NCBI GenBank assembly: GCA_015501075.1
Contig: JADNYJ010000023.1
Coordinates: 62,001 to 126,000, forward strand
DNA length: 64,000 nt
Source: Gymnopilus junonius
Taxonomy: Eukaryota > Basidiomycota > Agaricomycetes > Agaricales > Galerinaceae
Direction of reading: 5' to 3'
Every line of letters begins with the position of its first letter. The first letter of the stretch is position 1. Below the pieces are notes generated by a model. It was given only the letters and a program-made list of their open reading frames with translations, was not told the DNA's origin and made no database searches. Positions 1-11,527 of the stretch are shown piece after piece. A program made the translations under genes and the position numbers.

Positions 1-129
1 GTCCAATGAAGATTTTGTAAGGGCAATATCAAATCATGATTCCCCTTGTTAATTCACGCTCTGAACTGAAATAGCACTGCCACTCGCGATAAATTTGGCT
101 ATGTTCTCCTCGTCTCTCAACCTACAGTC

Positions 130-3100
130 ATGTCCAAGCGGCAACGTTTTTTCGGGTGGGTGGCTAAGGCTTGGCACCGTCTTGAACATCTCTTCCATCA
201 GAATAAATCGACAGTCAATGCACCGCCGACCTCAGTTGATAGCGGTTCTCTTCCTTCTCGAGCGCTTAATCCAACGGAATTGAACCGTCAGCAAGTGCAG
301 TCATCGCTTTCTTCTCCTACTTCCCCGACCAATCATCCAATATCGAATGCACCTGCTCATCTGAAAACTACTACCTCAACTAAGGGTTCCACAACAACTG
401 CAGATCTCCTGCAATCTCAAAAAGTTGCAAGTAACAATCCTGAGGAGACAGCTAAACGGAAAGATCGTGTCCTATATGCTCTCAATGCTCTGTCACAAAT
501 CCTAAAAGTTGCCACCGCAGCCACAGTGGCATTTCCACATGCACAGGCAGCCGTTGGAGGTATAGGAATTGTTGTGGACCTGGCTAAGGTTTGGATCATG
601 TTCTAATTAGTACAGCAGGTGCTGATGATGTTCCTTCAAGGCCAAGTCTCAAAACGAAGCAGATAGACAAGCTATCAAGAGAAACTTGGAAGAAGCACGG
701 AAGCGGCTTGATTTGTGTAAAAATATTGAAACCCCATCTGTTGAAATGACGAACAGGATAGTTGAGTTACAAAAGTAAAATTATGATGGATAACATCATG
801 AACCCGCTATTGACTATCACACTAGGAATTTAATAGCCAATATTGACTCAATCGATGATGCCATAAACGAGAGTTGGTGGAGGAGGTTGACAGAAGGAGA
901 CGCACAAGAAATGATGAAGCATTATGGAAAGCTGTCATCGATTCTCAACATTTTCATCGTGAGTCTGCCTCAGAGTATTTGTCGGGCTCTAATCGATGAT
1001 CCTGCAGACCGAAACTATCATTGATGTGTATAACCGAGTTGAGTTATTGTCAGTGATCACAGCACAAATAAATTCAGTCATAAAAGAGAATTCGAAAGCT
1101 ATTACCCAGCTTCGAGCAGTATGTTAGACTGGCTGTCCATCTTGTTATGTATTCTAATTGCTACATAGGACGAGAAATTCAAGCAGCTGGAACGAGCAAC
1201 TAATGTTGCATATGATGCAGCCCCAAAAAGTAACTTGCGTAGAAGTTGCACTCCCCAAACGCGGGAACAAATCTTGCTTGATTTGATGTCATGGGCGACA
1301 AACGACACGAATATGATGGTTTATTGGCTGAGCGGCATGGCTGGCACAGGAAAAACCACTATCGCATATACATTCTGCAACCTACTACAGAAGGCAGGCC
1401 TGCTTTGCTCAAGTTTCTTTTGCTCTCGTGCTGTTGTCACCAGCAGGAACACAAGTGATGTTCTTCCCTCTATTGCCTTTCACCTCGCCTCATATTCTCA
1501 GCAGTTTGCTGAATCGCTTTTCGAGATTCTACAAGAGCATAATAATATCAATATCCAGCAGAAGATCCTCGAAAAGCAATTCCATGAATTGATCCTTCGA
1601 CCAGCGAAAGAGGCATCTTTGAAATCGGGGACATTGAAACTTTGCGTTGTAGTATATGATGGACTGGACGAGGCCGACAATGTCGAGGAAGTGGGGAAAT
1701 TGGTTGCTTTGTTCCTGAAGAATGCAGGAGATCTACCTTTCAAGATCTTCATATCAAGCCGTTGTGACAACTTTATCAAATCGGAATTCGAGAACGAGAC
1801 CACTACCCATGCTGCACTGCTTCTGCATGACGTGGAACAAAGCCTCGTGAAGGCTGACATCCAACTATATATCCGAGAGCATTTGGAAAAGCCCCCTAAT
1901 CTAGTTTCCAAATCAGACATCGATACCCTTGTTGAACACTCCGGGACACTGTTTGTGCATGCTGCTGTGGTGTGCTCCTTCATAGAGGGTGCAAAGAAAG
2001 GGGAAATTGAAACTCACCTTCAAGCTGTTCTGAACTCATCTTCGAAACCTATCCCTGGCACCAAAAAGAAACCCTACAAACTCCTCGATGAAATATACAC
2101 CCAAATTCTCTCCGATGCAATGAATGATAGTGAAGACATTTGGAATATCCTATTGGTGATTTTGACAACTCAGAATCCCATCACCATACCTGGCATCACA
2201 TCTGTTCTTGGAGTCAAAAAATATCGAGTTACAAATGTCACTACATCCCTGCATGCTGTTCTCACAGGGTCTGATGAAGGAGACCATCCTGTTACTATAT
2301 TCCATGCTTCGTTTTGGGATTATCTGAATGATGGACTAAGAGGAGAAAATTTCTGCAAACTCATCCTGGTACCCCACAAAGACCTCACAATTCGCTGTCT
2401 CGAAATCATGAAGGAGGCCCTTATAACGGACAATATATGTGTGGTTGAGAACAAGGAGATTGCAAAGTCAGATGTCAAGATTTCGAAAATACGAAATTGC
2501 ATTTCCGAGGCCTTGGAATATGCTTGTACAAGCTGGATCCACCATCTTATGGCACTTGATGAACAAGGACTGGCTTCATGCGAGAAGGACACATTGCATT
2601 TTTTTAATACCCTTGTTCTGTGGTGGATTGAGTGTATGGCTTGGCTTGGGAAGCTTGAAGACCTGGTTAGATCCCTGCAGGCAATAGAACTGGCTCAACA
2701 TGTAAGTTTTATATCCCATTCCTTTGAAACTTCGAAATTATCTAAGTAATCTCCCTGCAGTGGAGTTTGGATCTACGTTCTGCAGCTATAGATGCAAGAC
2801 GATGTGTTCTCCAGTGTTTTGATGTCATCTGTGATTTCCCTCTGGAAGTCTACCACTCTGCTGTGGTTTGGTTACCCAAAAGATCCAGAATATCACAGTG
2901 GTCACATTGGGAAGATTGGAAGATCATTTGTGGAATTGCTGGAGTGTGGGATGCCTGTGAAAGCACTATTGTAGGGCATAAAAATAGTGTCACATCTGTG
3001 TGTTTTTCACATGATGGAAAGAAGATTGTCTCGGGATCATTGGACTGCACAATTCAAATATGGAATGCTGAAACAGGGGATGAGGAGAGGAAGCTGGAGG

Positions 3101-3582
3101 GCCATTCAGGTTCAGTGCAATCAGTGGCCATTTCTCATGATGGCAAGAGGGTTGTCTCTGGATCCCTTGACAAGACTGTGTGCATATGGAATGCTGACAC
3201 AGGTACAGAAGAGAGGAAGCTGGAGGGCCATTCAAATTGGGTGCGATCAGTGGCCATTTCTCATGATGGCAAGAGGGTTGTCTCTGGATCCCTTGACAAG
3301 ACTGTGCGCATATGGAATGCTGACACAGGTGCAGAAGAGAGGAAGCTGGAGGATCTTTCAGATCAGGTGGTATCAGTGGCTATTTCTCATAATGGAAGAA
3401 AAATTACTATCAAATACCTATTTGGCCATACTCAGATATGGACTGTGGAGGCAGATGAGGTGGAAACCATCACTTATTCTACCCCTGATCCTCAACCAGA
3501 GATGAAGTCTAGCTTATCTTCCTGCTCAATCACCTATACTAGTCAATTCGTGTGGATTTCTTGTACACAACATAGTAACTGA
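130..3582 (+). CDS. NACHT-WD40 STAND (NLR-like) receptor, about 1063 aa
   Basis: Six exons splice into one open frame: 130-588, 641-774, 826-958, 1008-1118, 1169-2701, 2761-3582, all GT-AG introns of 49-59 bp. Residues 1-100 are Ser/Thr/Pro-rich and probably disordered. Residues ~105-300 are a helical region with no domain I recognise, followed by the linker typical of agaric NLRs (CTPQTRE). The NACHT domain follows, with Walker A GMAGTGKT (around 1336) and a Walker B-like VVYDGLDEAD (around 1650). The C-terminus carries about four WD40 units, the last one degenerate. By family, NACHT-WD40 proteins (HET-E/HNWD-like) sense a ligand through the WD repeats, oligomerise through NACHT, and trigger an N-terminal effector, often in heterokaryon incompatibility. 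The effector type cannot be read here. No frameshift or stop was seen, so the gene looks functional. The start is the first ATG of the frame; an upstream exon outside the window cannot be excluded. Confidence 0.88.
3097..3348 (+). repeat. Two near-identical 126 bp WD40-repeat units
   Basis: Two consecutive 126 bp (42 aa) units, 3097-3222 and 3223-3348, are almost identical at DNA level. Both encode SVAISHDGKRVVSGSLDKTV; they differ mainly at the Ser-Gly-Ser/Ser-Asn-Trp start, a Cys/Arg swap before IWN, and Thr/Ala near the end. The unit before (from about 2971) and the one after are clearly more diverged. High internal identity with changes at a few positions is what is known for fungal NLR WD repeats under concerted evolution and diversifying selection. 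Confidence 0.9.
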
Positions 3583-4100
3583 CTTTGGCTTCCATCACTC
3601 TTCCAAGAACCTTCTAGTACTGCTTCCTTTGAGCACACCATTTCCCTTGGGTATGAAAGTGGTAATGTCATTATTGTTCAATGTATGCAATCTAGACCTG
3701 TTGAAGATCTAGAATAGTTGTAGACATATTATTGTGACAAGTTGGCAACTTTCTCTACAATTTACTAGCACTCCCATTGTAAAAAGTTCTTTATTCATAT
3801 GCAGAAATACAAGCTGTGGTTCATACAGAAAAAAATTCTCCCTTGGGGAATAAATATAATATTTAATCAATGGAGTCTGACATTTTCTAAACCATGCATT
3901 ATATTAAGTGAGCAGACATCTGCGTGTATATATTTGGGGCTGACATTAGACTGATTACAATTTGTACTTCTGATGGTAAGTCCCGAGCCAAGGGTAGTAT
4001 GTGCATGCATGTACTGTACTGACTTTTCAGTTCTTGGGGACATGACAAAGGCAAGGGTGATGGAGCTTGTGTGCGAGAACTTGAGAAGACCAAATGGCAC
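3583..4100. other. Intergenic region downstream of the NLR gene
   Basis: AT-rich sequence with no supported coding region. It probably contains the 3' UTR and terminator of the NLR gene. Short ORFs here show no conserved motif. Confidence 0.5.
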
Positions 4101-5820
4101 AAATTATTGATGGGTTAACATTCGCTGGGAGTCATGATGATGAACAAAGTGGTCAACAGGGTCGATCAATGCTGTCGTTACTTTGCATTGCTTCAAGTAG
4201 GGAACCTTGTCGATTCAAGCAGTTGAAAATGAACATTTGAAAGTGTTTTTATTGTCGAATCCTTCAAGAAAAATGCCTCCTATGACCATGAGATATTTTA
4301 TGAATCGTCGAAAAAAACCAGCAGGGACGTGGTTCACAGGAACTTCCCTGCTCGACGTAGTGTCAAAATTCGGTTCTCTTGAATTGCAGGGACGATAAAT
4401 CGGTGGGTGAATCAAAGCACCGCTTGCGTGCATGTGCCGCGGTCAGACAGTGGAGTACACGGACCATCTCAATGAAGAGAGCCTACAAATCGGAGTCAAC
4501 AATGAATATTTGAGTGAGCATTAGAGCTTGACATACACCATCAATGTCTGGAAATTTTTGCTTGTATCCCAAAAGGAGTTTCTTCTTCTCGGCGAAGTTC
4601 TACAGCTGTCGTTCTGAGCTATGGAACTTCACAATGCGATGGGCAGCATATGGAAGAACAGAGAGGGCCGTAAGCATGGTGATTGTGGCCTAGAAAAAGA
4701 CATGGTTCCATTTCTGAGTAGCAGGGCGACATACAGAATGCAGTACTGCAGAAATTTGCCTCTACTAGTGTTCGGCAATTGACCCAGTGGGTTTCCCGGT
4801 TCAGAGCCAATGAAGGCCGCAAATCCAAGATACGTGCCGCCTTGCAGCTAGGCAAGGTCTTGGAGTAGATGAGTGAGCAGATGGTGAGTAGATATCTTGA
4901 GTATTCAGGGATAACACTTCCAACCAGTTGTTTTGTTGGGAGGTTGAACTATGAAAGAAAGTAAATGAAGGCGGAAGGCACTAAAACTTGGCCCATCGCA
5001 CAGGCAGAAAGCGAGTATGAGAGTAGGCTTCCTGGGTGAACATAGATAGAGTAGAGCAAACATAGCAAAGATAATTGACGTTCGTTGAGTCGTCAACGGA
5101 GTATGAATTTGATAATATTTTATATTTAGAACACGAGCTTGCATTTTTTCACCATGACGTTCACTAGCCTGTTGGCCATTCCTCTCTACGGTTATTCTCT
5201 GATCCCGCCAAAGCAAACATCCTGGCTTTATAGCATCTGAGTTGGACCATCCCTGTCTGCTGTCTACCCAACCTCCTACCTTCATCATATACAAGTGCAC
5301 TCGAAAATGCAGTGTGTGTCCCGTTATTCTTCTGGCCACTCCTCCCTTTATACAACCTCGAGATTAAGATATTCCGCTGCCGTTCGTACCCTTCCTCCAT
5401 CCGACACTGACATCTCAAAAACATCTACACTTGCACACACTTTCGCAAGGGTTGGGGTCGGGATGAAGTTTGATTCATGGATCTGACAGCCCACTTTCTC
5501 CGAGCAAGGCGTCACTCAAAACAACTGATGGTATATCTCTGATGTTTGAGGAGACGTCAGTATATTTCCTCTCTATCCCTACTATCTCCGGGTGGCCAAT
5601 CTCCTCCAGCAGCACATTTGTCGACACAATGTACAACCTGAATACCTCATCAGAAGAGCCAGGCGCAGAAGATGGGACACTTTGTAATTGCTGTGTAAAA
5701 TCTTATTTACAGTAAGTTCCCTCTGTGTTCCGAGTGGCCTAGTCGAGCTCATGAAATAGTTCCCTCACAGATTGGAAACATCCATAGTAGCAAGTTGGCT
5801 TCAGATGCACTGAACCAATA
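4100..5820. repeat. Diverged duplicated block A, copy 1
   Basis: Several stretches can be aligned by eye, in the same order and orientation, to 9180-10075. Examples: around 4185 TTTGCATTGC, matching 9380; around 5125-5145 the string TATTTAGAACACG against TATTTAGCACACG at 9510; around 5490 CAGCCCACTTTCTC against the same string at 9690. The sequence downstream of 5800 (GACAATAATGCCTACG) resembles 10025 (GACAATAACCTCTACG). Reading frames in both copies are interrupted, so this is a decayed duplication of an unrecognised unit. Copy 1 is longer because of insertions or deletions relative to copy 2. Confidence 0.55.
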
Positions 5821-6640
5821 TTGATCATCACATTCAACAACGACAATAATGCCTACGTATTGCTCAAGTAATTTTGCATCTAGAACTACTTCAGCCCTGG
5901 CCTTCTTCTTCCTCGTCAGCGACTTATCGCAACCACATGATATTAGGGCCAATCCCCTCCTGATCCCTGAATTTCTGCTACAAATCAAGGAAATCTCTGA
6001 GATCAACACCCTCACATCCTTATTCTCACCGACTAGTCGTTCTAATCTGACCCATATCCTTCTCAGGAGAGGAAGGGGCGATGACGGATGAAGACTTGAT
6101 TACGTTGGGGCTACGACTCACCGGGGAGCAACCAAGTGCACGTTATCTACACCCAAATGAATTCCAACCAGGAGATACTTACTTCCTGGGTTCCTTGTTG
6201 ACCTCAACTCAGACCCCACTGCATTTTTTCTTCAAGATGGCGAACCAGATGCCATACCAGCTGAAGGGAAAAGAATGATATACACCATCGGGAGTTCTGA
6301 AGTATCATGGGTCTTCCTTTGGCCTGAAGAGAGATCATCAAATGTGCTTGAATGGTGTGATGTCGGGCACCTGTCAATTCACTCTATCTGCACCTGCCGC
6401 CAGGCGCATCCTTACTGAAACTTTGCAATCCGCCCATTGACCAACTCACATTCCTGTCATCTTAGCTGGATGCGCTACTGATTTCGAGTGGGCGTTTATA
6501 CATTCGATGCTGATGTGGAAATCTTTTTTCGTATTTCTTTCGGAATCTTTCATCGTCTCCAGCTGACTTGAGAAGACATGCGCAAAGTTATTCGACTCCG
6601 ACATCCCTATCGATCCTCCAATTGTTCGGGATCTTCAACA
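5820..6640. other. No intact gene; possible decayed coding fragment
   Basis: Short open stretches are present (for example 6081-6278, beginning MTDEDLITLGLRLTGEQPS), but stops and frame changes surround them and I recognise no family. It may be the continuation of duplicated block A, whose second copy ends near 10.1 kb. Confidence 0.3.
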
Positions 6641-7060
6641 CTCATGTATGTCTGCACTATGAGGAGTGGAATAGTGCAGCGGCTTGATGCATGGAGAAAT
6701 CGTAGTCAACAACGAAGGCCACGGACTGTGGGAGAGGGGCCGTGTGGTCGGTTGACCTATATGACGAGGACCCTTAAGCATATATGCATTGTTCTGGGGC
6801 CTCCAACCAAATTCCACCTCACTACGTTAGACTTGGGGGGGATGGAACACATCAAGCCCAAGTTTGAAGCTTGCTCGAACATTGACCAACTGCAGACTCA
6901 AACTCAAAGACACGTCAATTCAGAAACACCCTCGTTCACACCTTCTACCTGCTTCGTATGCTTTGTCTGCTGATCCACAGCCTTTCGAGGACATTCAGCA
7001 TTCAGAAAGAGTGACGTGACAGTCACTGTAACATGTCAAGGTTACTCATGCCCCCCACAT
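6640..7060. repeat. Diverged duplicated block B, copy 1
   Basis: Alignable by eye to 7975-8345. Shared landmarks are AACAACGAAGG near 6708 versus GACAACGAAGG near 8027, then ACGAGGACC near 6764 versus 8084, then CTCACTACG near 6817 versus 8127, ending with the identical 16-mer GTGACGTGACAGTCAC at 7011-7026 and 8308-8323. Spacing is conserved within tens of bases. No continuous reading frame is shared. Confidence 0.6.
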
Positions 7061-7974
7061 GCCCCGGTCAGAATGCTCGCGTTTTGAAACCTATTCTTTC
7101 CTCTTCACCGCCATGGACTCCGATAAAACTTAACTCTTCAAGTACCTCCTCAGACTCTCCTGCCCCATATCCGTCTCCGGCTGCATCACTCCGTTGAAAT
7201 CTCCGAGTTCAAGCGCATCCAAAGCGCATCCACTTCTAATATTTGACTCGAATGGCAGGCCTGTGAGACGCTATAATTTTAGCCGCGACATATCCTTTCC
7301 ACCTCTCAGCCTACTATAATGTCCAGACTGCCATCTACCATCTACAAAGAAGGACCATATCGACCGTACTATCGATGGATTGTCTTAGGTCTTGAAAGCT
7401 GCAATGACCGTCTTCCCTTCTGCGCGGTCACAGGCGCTGATAGTGTTTCTTCAAGGCCACATGTCAGAATTGGAGTGGTAACTGGAGTGACCTGGAGGGA
7501 GGAGATGGACAGAAATTCAGTCTGTTTAAAGGTCAACCGTTGGAGACGTTATCCTCGGAGCCCTCAGAGGGGATATTTGACTTGGCAAGGTGGGTTCAGC
7601 ATGTCGTCATTTGCATATTTTTTGTTAATTATACCACCAGCAAATTGAGTGACGAATGTATGTCCATTCCAAAGCATTTGTCGGACTTCAACTCACGACC
7701 TTGCAGGCCGAGACTGTCGTCAACGTTGACAGTCGCGTTGAGGCATTGTCGAAAATCGCAATGGAATTAAAAACGGCAAAGAACGATAACTACGCTATTT
7801 ATCACCTTCAACCGGTGCGTTAACCTTGCTTCGAATTTGGGTCTACCTTACTTATTTGCTTCACACAAAGAGAAGTTCAAGTAAACCCGTCTTTCCTCAG
7901 CTCCAGCCAACCAGTCGCGACGTTATTCAACTCTGTCAATTCTGTCGATGTCCCTTTCGTTCGGAATCCGCTGC
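7061..7974. other. No supported gene
   Basis: I see only short ORFs without recognisable domains. One (7319-7648) has no supporting homology or codon pattern. Confidence 0.4.
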
Positions 7975-8345
7975 ATCTATGCATACCTGCAATGTACGCG
8001 AAACAGTGCACGCAGAAATTGTTAGTCGACAACGAAGGACGTGGACAGTCGGAGGGGAGACATGTGGGCGATCGATCTCTACAACGAGGACCTTCGAGCA
8101 CATAGGCACTTCGAGTGAGTTACATCTCACTACGCAAGCCTAAATAATGAAGCTTCGACTCGAATGACGAGCCTCTCTAGATCCAAATTCGCGGACTCCT
8201 CACTTCTGACATGTTGCTATCTATGCCCTCTCCCTTCTGCGTGTACCCCTTTGTCGACCAGCCCCGGTTCATTTGGAGCAATTCGCATTTCGAAGACATT
8301 CGAAAAAGTGACGTGACAGTCACATGTCGCGGGCTCATTCCTCAA
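7975..8345. repeat. Diverged duplicated block B, copy 2
   Basis: Second copy of the unit at 6640-7060, direct orientation, about 1.3 kb downstream. It ends with the conserved GTGACGTGACAGTCAC string at 8308-8323. Considerable sequence divergence outside short islands suggests an old duplication. Confidence 0.6.
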
Positions 8346-9179
8346 AACATCGAAAGGCCCAGAAGATCGTCGAGGAACGTTTACACCCTGAAATAGCTTC
8401 CAGGACGATTGTAAGCCCGCCCTACGCCTGCTGCGGGCATTTTCTGGGGTTTCCCTCTAGGTTCAGGCCATTAACGAGAATGTTTTAACTTGCCGATTTA
8501 AGGGGCGGCAAGTTTGCATTTGCGTTCAAAATAAGTGGGCGGGGCAATGAGGCCTCATCTCTTCGATTTTCAGTGAGTCTCGTTATGACTTACTGCAAAC
8601 AGCATGATCTCCGGTACTGATCTTGTTCTGACAGGTAGAGAATAATGCAGTCTTCCTCGTCAAGGAATTCATGCACTGTTGAACACTCCTCAGTTTGCAT
8701 ACATCCGGCTATTGTTCTCGCCACACAAGCTTGTACTCTTTCTGAGCAGCGTCAGGCCTTAGCTCTCACTGTCTGCATTACCTACAAACATTTTCTTCTT
8801 GGCGTGACTTATATGCAGATTTCTTCATTCATTTCAGAAAGGACATCAAATTTTTGCAGTAAGTTACATTTCAGACCGCCTCTCGTGCTCCGCATGGGTT
8901 TATAATCTAGTTAAATAGATATTCTTAGACTGACTAGCAAGTCAAGAGGTCAGTGCCTGCAATTGCCTAGTCAAGGACAGCGTACTCACGTCTGTTCTTG
9001 TCTTGATGCTCATGACGAAGTGCAGGATAATATATAGAATGGCTTACGACAATGCTAACCAATAGTAGGGCACTGTAGCAAGGGCGTCGCGCGTATTTCT
9101 CATGTCGCATCTGCCTCCCTATGCAGTAGTCAGTTCACCAGCTTCGACCCCGTCTTTGTCTAAGGGATGGACGAGATGA
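8346..9179. other. No supported gene
   Basis: No ORF with recognisable motifs on either strand. Confidence 0.4.
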
Positions 9180-10075
9180 ATGGAGGAAGCTGATTTTGCA
9201 GTGCTTGCTAGTTTGACGGCGAAGCCGATGGTGATCGAGCTCGTATGAAAGAGTCTACGTTGTCGAGAACTTGAATACTATAGTTGACCGGCAGGCGAAC
9301 ATTTGCGGGAAAGAAAGAGTGATAATGATTCATGAACGAGATAGTCGACAGGAGTTCAATCAATGACTTAACACAAGCGGTTTGCATTGCCTGCATAGAA
9401 TCCTGGGTATTTAACGTCGAAGGCAATCGGCATTTGAACGTATCGTTGCTGTCGTGAACGTCGGCGGAGTACATATGAATCGTCGAACTTGATGATTTCG
9501 ATCGTGTTATATTTAGCACACGGACTGGCCTACACTTTCACTTGCCTTTCACCATCCTTTCATTTGTGATGATTGCTCTCTCTGCCGTTCTCCCACCATG
9601 TTAGACATCGACATAAGGAAGCTCGAATTACTACAGCCGCACTTATACAAGGTGGAATGTCCGCGTTCATAGCAAAGTTCGATCCAGCAGCCCACTTTCT
9701 CTGAGCGGAGCGCCACTCGAAGGCGAGCCAAACTTCCCTCTACCTATATTATCTCTCAGTGGCTGAATGCCCTCCAGTGTCCCGCTTCTCGAAGCCTTTG
9801 GAAATCAACGTTTGTTGGACTATTAGAACACGGTATAATATGTTCCCGTGCAAACTGCCAGTCAGGTAGGTCTTCTCTTTCTCTCTAGTGTCCTGGCCAG
9901 TCTAACGCAATCAGTCAGTTCACAGACAGACCACAAGCATATGAGCTGTTTCCTTTCATAGACTTCCACAACAGCAAGCCAATTTCAAATGCGCATACTT
10001 TGTACAGGTCTTCAGACTCTGCAATGACAATAACCTCTACGCATCACTCAAACCATCTCCCCCAATGGCTGCATT
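9180..10075. repeat. Diverged duplicated block A, copy 2
   Basis: Direct-orientation, shorter counterpart of 4100-5820 (see that entry for matching strings). All frames are broken. Confidence 0.55.
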
Positions 10076-10343
10076 GCACATATGTGAGTTGCCAGTTTTG
10101 GGTTTTGTCATCGTTTCAAGGTCTCCAATTTACTATTTGCTTTGGCTATACGCTATACCGCATTTTTATTATTACAGTGTAACAAGGCATTGGAATAAAG
10201 GAATCATTCAGTGTCAATGGAGGCAAAATGAACCAAAAAAAGAAGAGGATCAGGGCGCATCAAAAGATTTTCAGAACTCGGAGTATATATAGGTCTTTTT
10301 ATCGAAATAGTGAAAGGAAAGTGTATTATTGAATATAGAAAAT

Positions 10344-11527
10344 TCAATAGAGATTCAAAAAATTTGCCAGAGCCTTGATACCTTCCTCTCGCTCTGCTGT
10401 CATTTCAATGCAATCGATTGCCTGTGTTACATCACGCAAGGTGAGTCGACTATGTGCTATTTCGTCACCGCGTTGACGCATTTCTGAAACAATATCCGTC
10501 ACGAGATGTCCTCCAGATGAATGGAGGAAGCAGAGGGCGGCTGTGGAGGCGCTGGATCCATTCGTCTTCGGTCCTGAAAATAACGACTGGGCAATTCGCA
10601 TCCTTTCTTTATCATCACGGTGATTCACGCCGCCGAGTTTCTTTCTCCAGATAAGAGATCGTTGGTGAACAGAATGGTTATAGCTGGGGTCACCGTCAAC
10701 CAAACCTGCCGTCATAGCCAACTTGGCCTGGACTTTGTCGACGAGGTTTCTCAGTGTTATCCATGCCAGATGGGGCTTCACCTAAGACTGGCATTGAAAT
10801 CAATGGAAAGGAATGGAATGGAAGCCTTCACTTTTTGCAGTTCGTCCATTACCTTTGCAGAGTTGGAAGGACGCAGCAGAAATTACGTTGAAAATGGAAC
10901 TGAGATAGTACGTTTCAAGACCGCTTACCTCCAATTGCTCAGCTTCCGTCTTTGCTCGCGAATCACCTAAAGCTTGGACTTCTTCCTTGAGGTCTTCAAT
11001 GACGGCCTTAGCATCGCTAGTGTCACGATTCAAGGCTTCCGCTTCCTCGGTTTTCTCTTCCAGTCTTCGCTCAAGCATTCTATTCTGCTTCTTCAGATCT
11101 GCGATGATTTCTGCTGCCTATCATGGTTCAGAGCACCTTTGTGAGCCACAGGACAAGAGTTCAAGTAGCTCTGACGCACCTCAACGATCTGAGATGCTCT
11201 GCATAGCAGCAATAGGTCCTTAGCTTGTAGTTCTTCCCTTAACTCCCGAAGATGGGGCCAAAAAACGCGAGCTTCGTTAACGTTGCTACGCATTTCTGAG
11301 CTCCTGTCTCGTCCATCTCCACATTCTCGTGCTTGTGCTGTCGGGGATCGGACTCTGCCTTGCTGCCAATGCAATCTCCTCTTAAAGTGTTCGTGGTCGT
11401 CCTTGATGGTCATTTCAGTTTCTTCGTTCCAATAATTGTCAGAAATGCGAGGGAGAAAAGCAAGGGGAACAAGGGGGGACTGTAATACATACTTCCGGTC
11501 AGCAGAATGATCTCCGGACTTATTCAT
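10344..11527 (-). CDS. Coiled-coil hypothetical protein, about 331 aa
   Basis: Minus-strand gene with four exons, 11527-11180, 11117-10929, 10852-10832 and 10781-10344. They join in phase 0 through GT-AG introns of 50-76 bp and leave one open frame. The central exon encodes a strongly charged heptad-like stretch (RMLERRLEEKTEEAEALN and onwards, about residues 128-175), predicted to form a coiled coil. The C-terminal part is mixed helical and ends ALANFLNLY. I do not recognise the family. The initiator is uncertain: the first ATG of the open frame was used, but a later Met (about residue 40) or an upstream exon is possible. Confidence 0.55.

Noticed and set aside
10000..10300. Possible small gene at 10000-10290
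   Set aside because: Two overlapping short frames with no motif, inside the decayed copy of block A.
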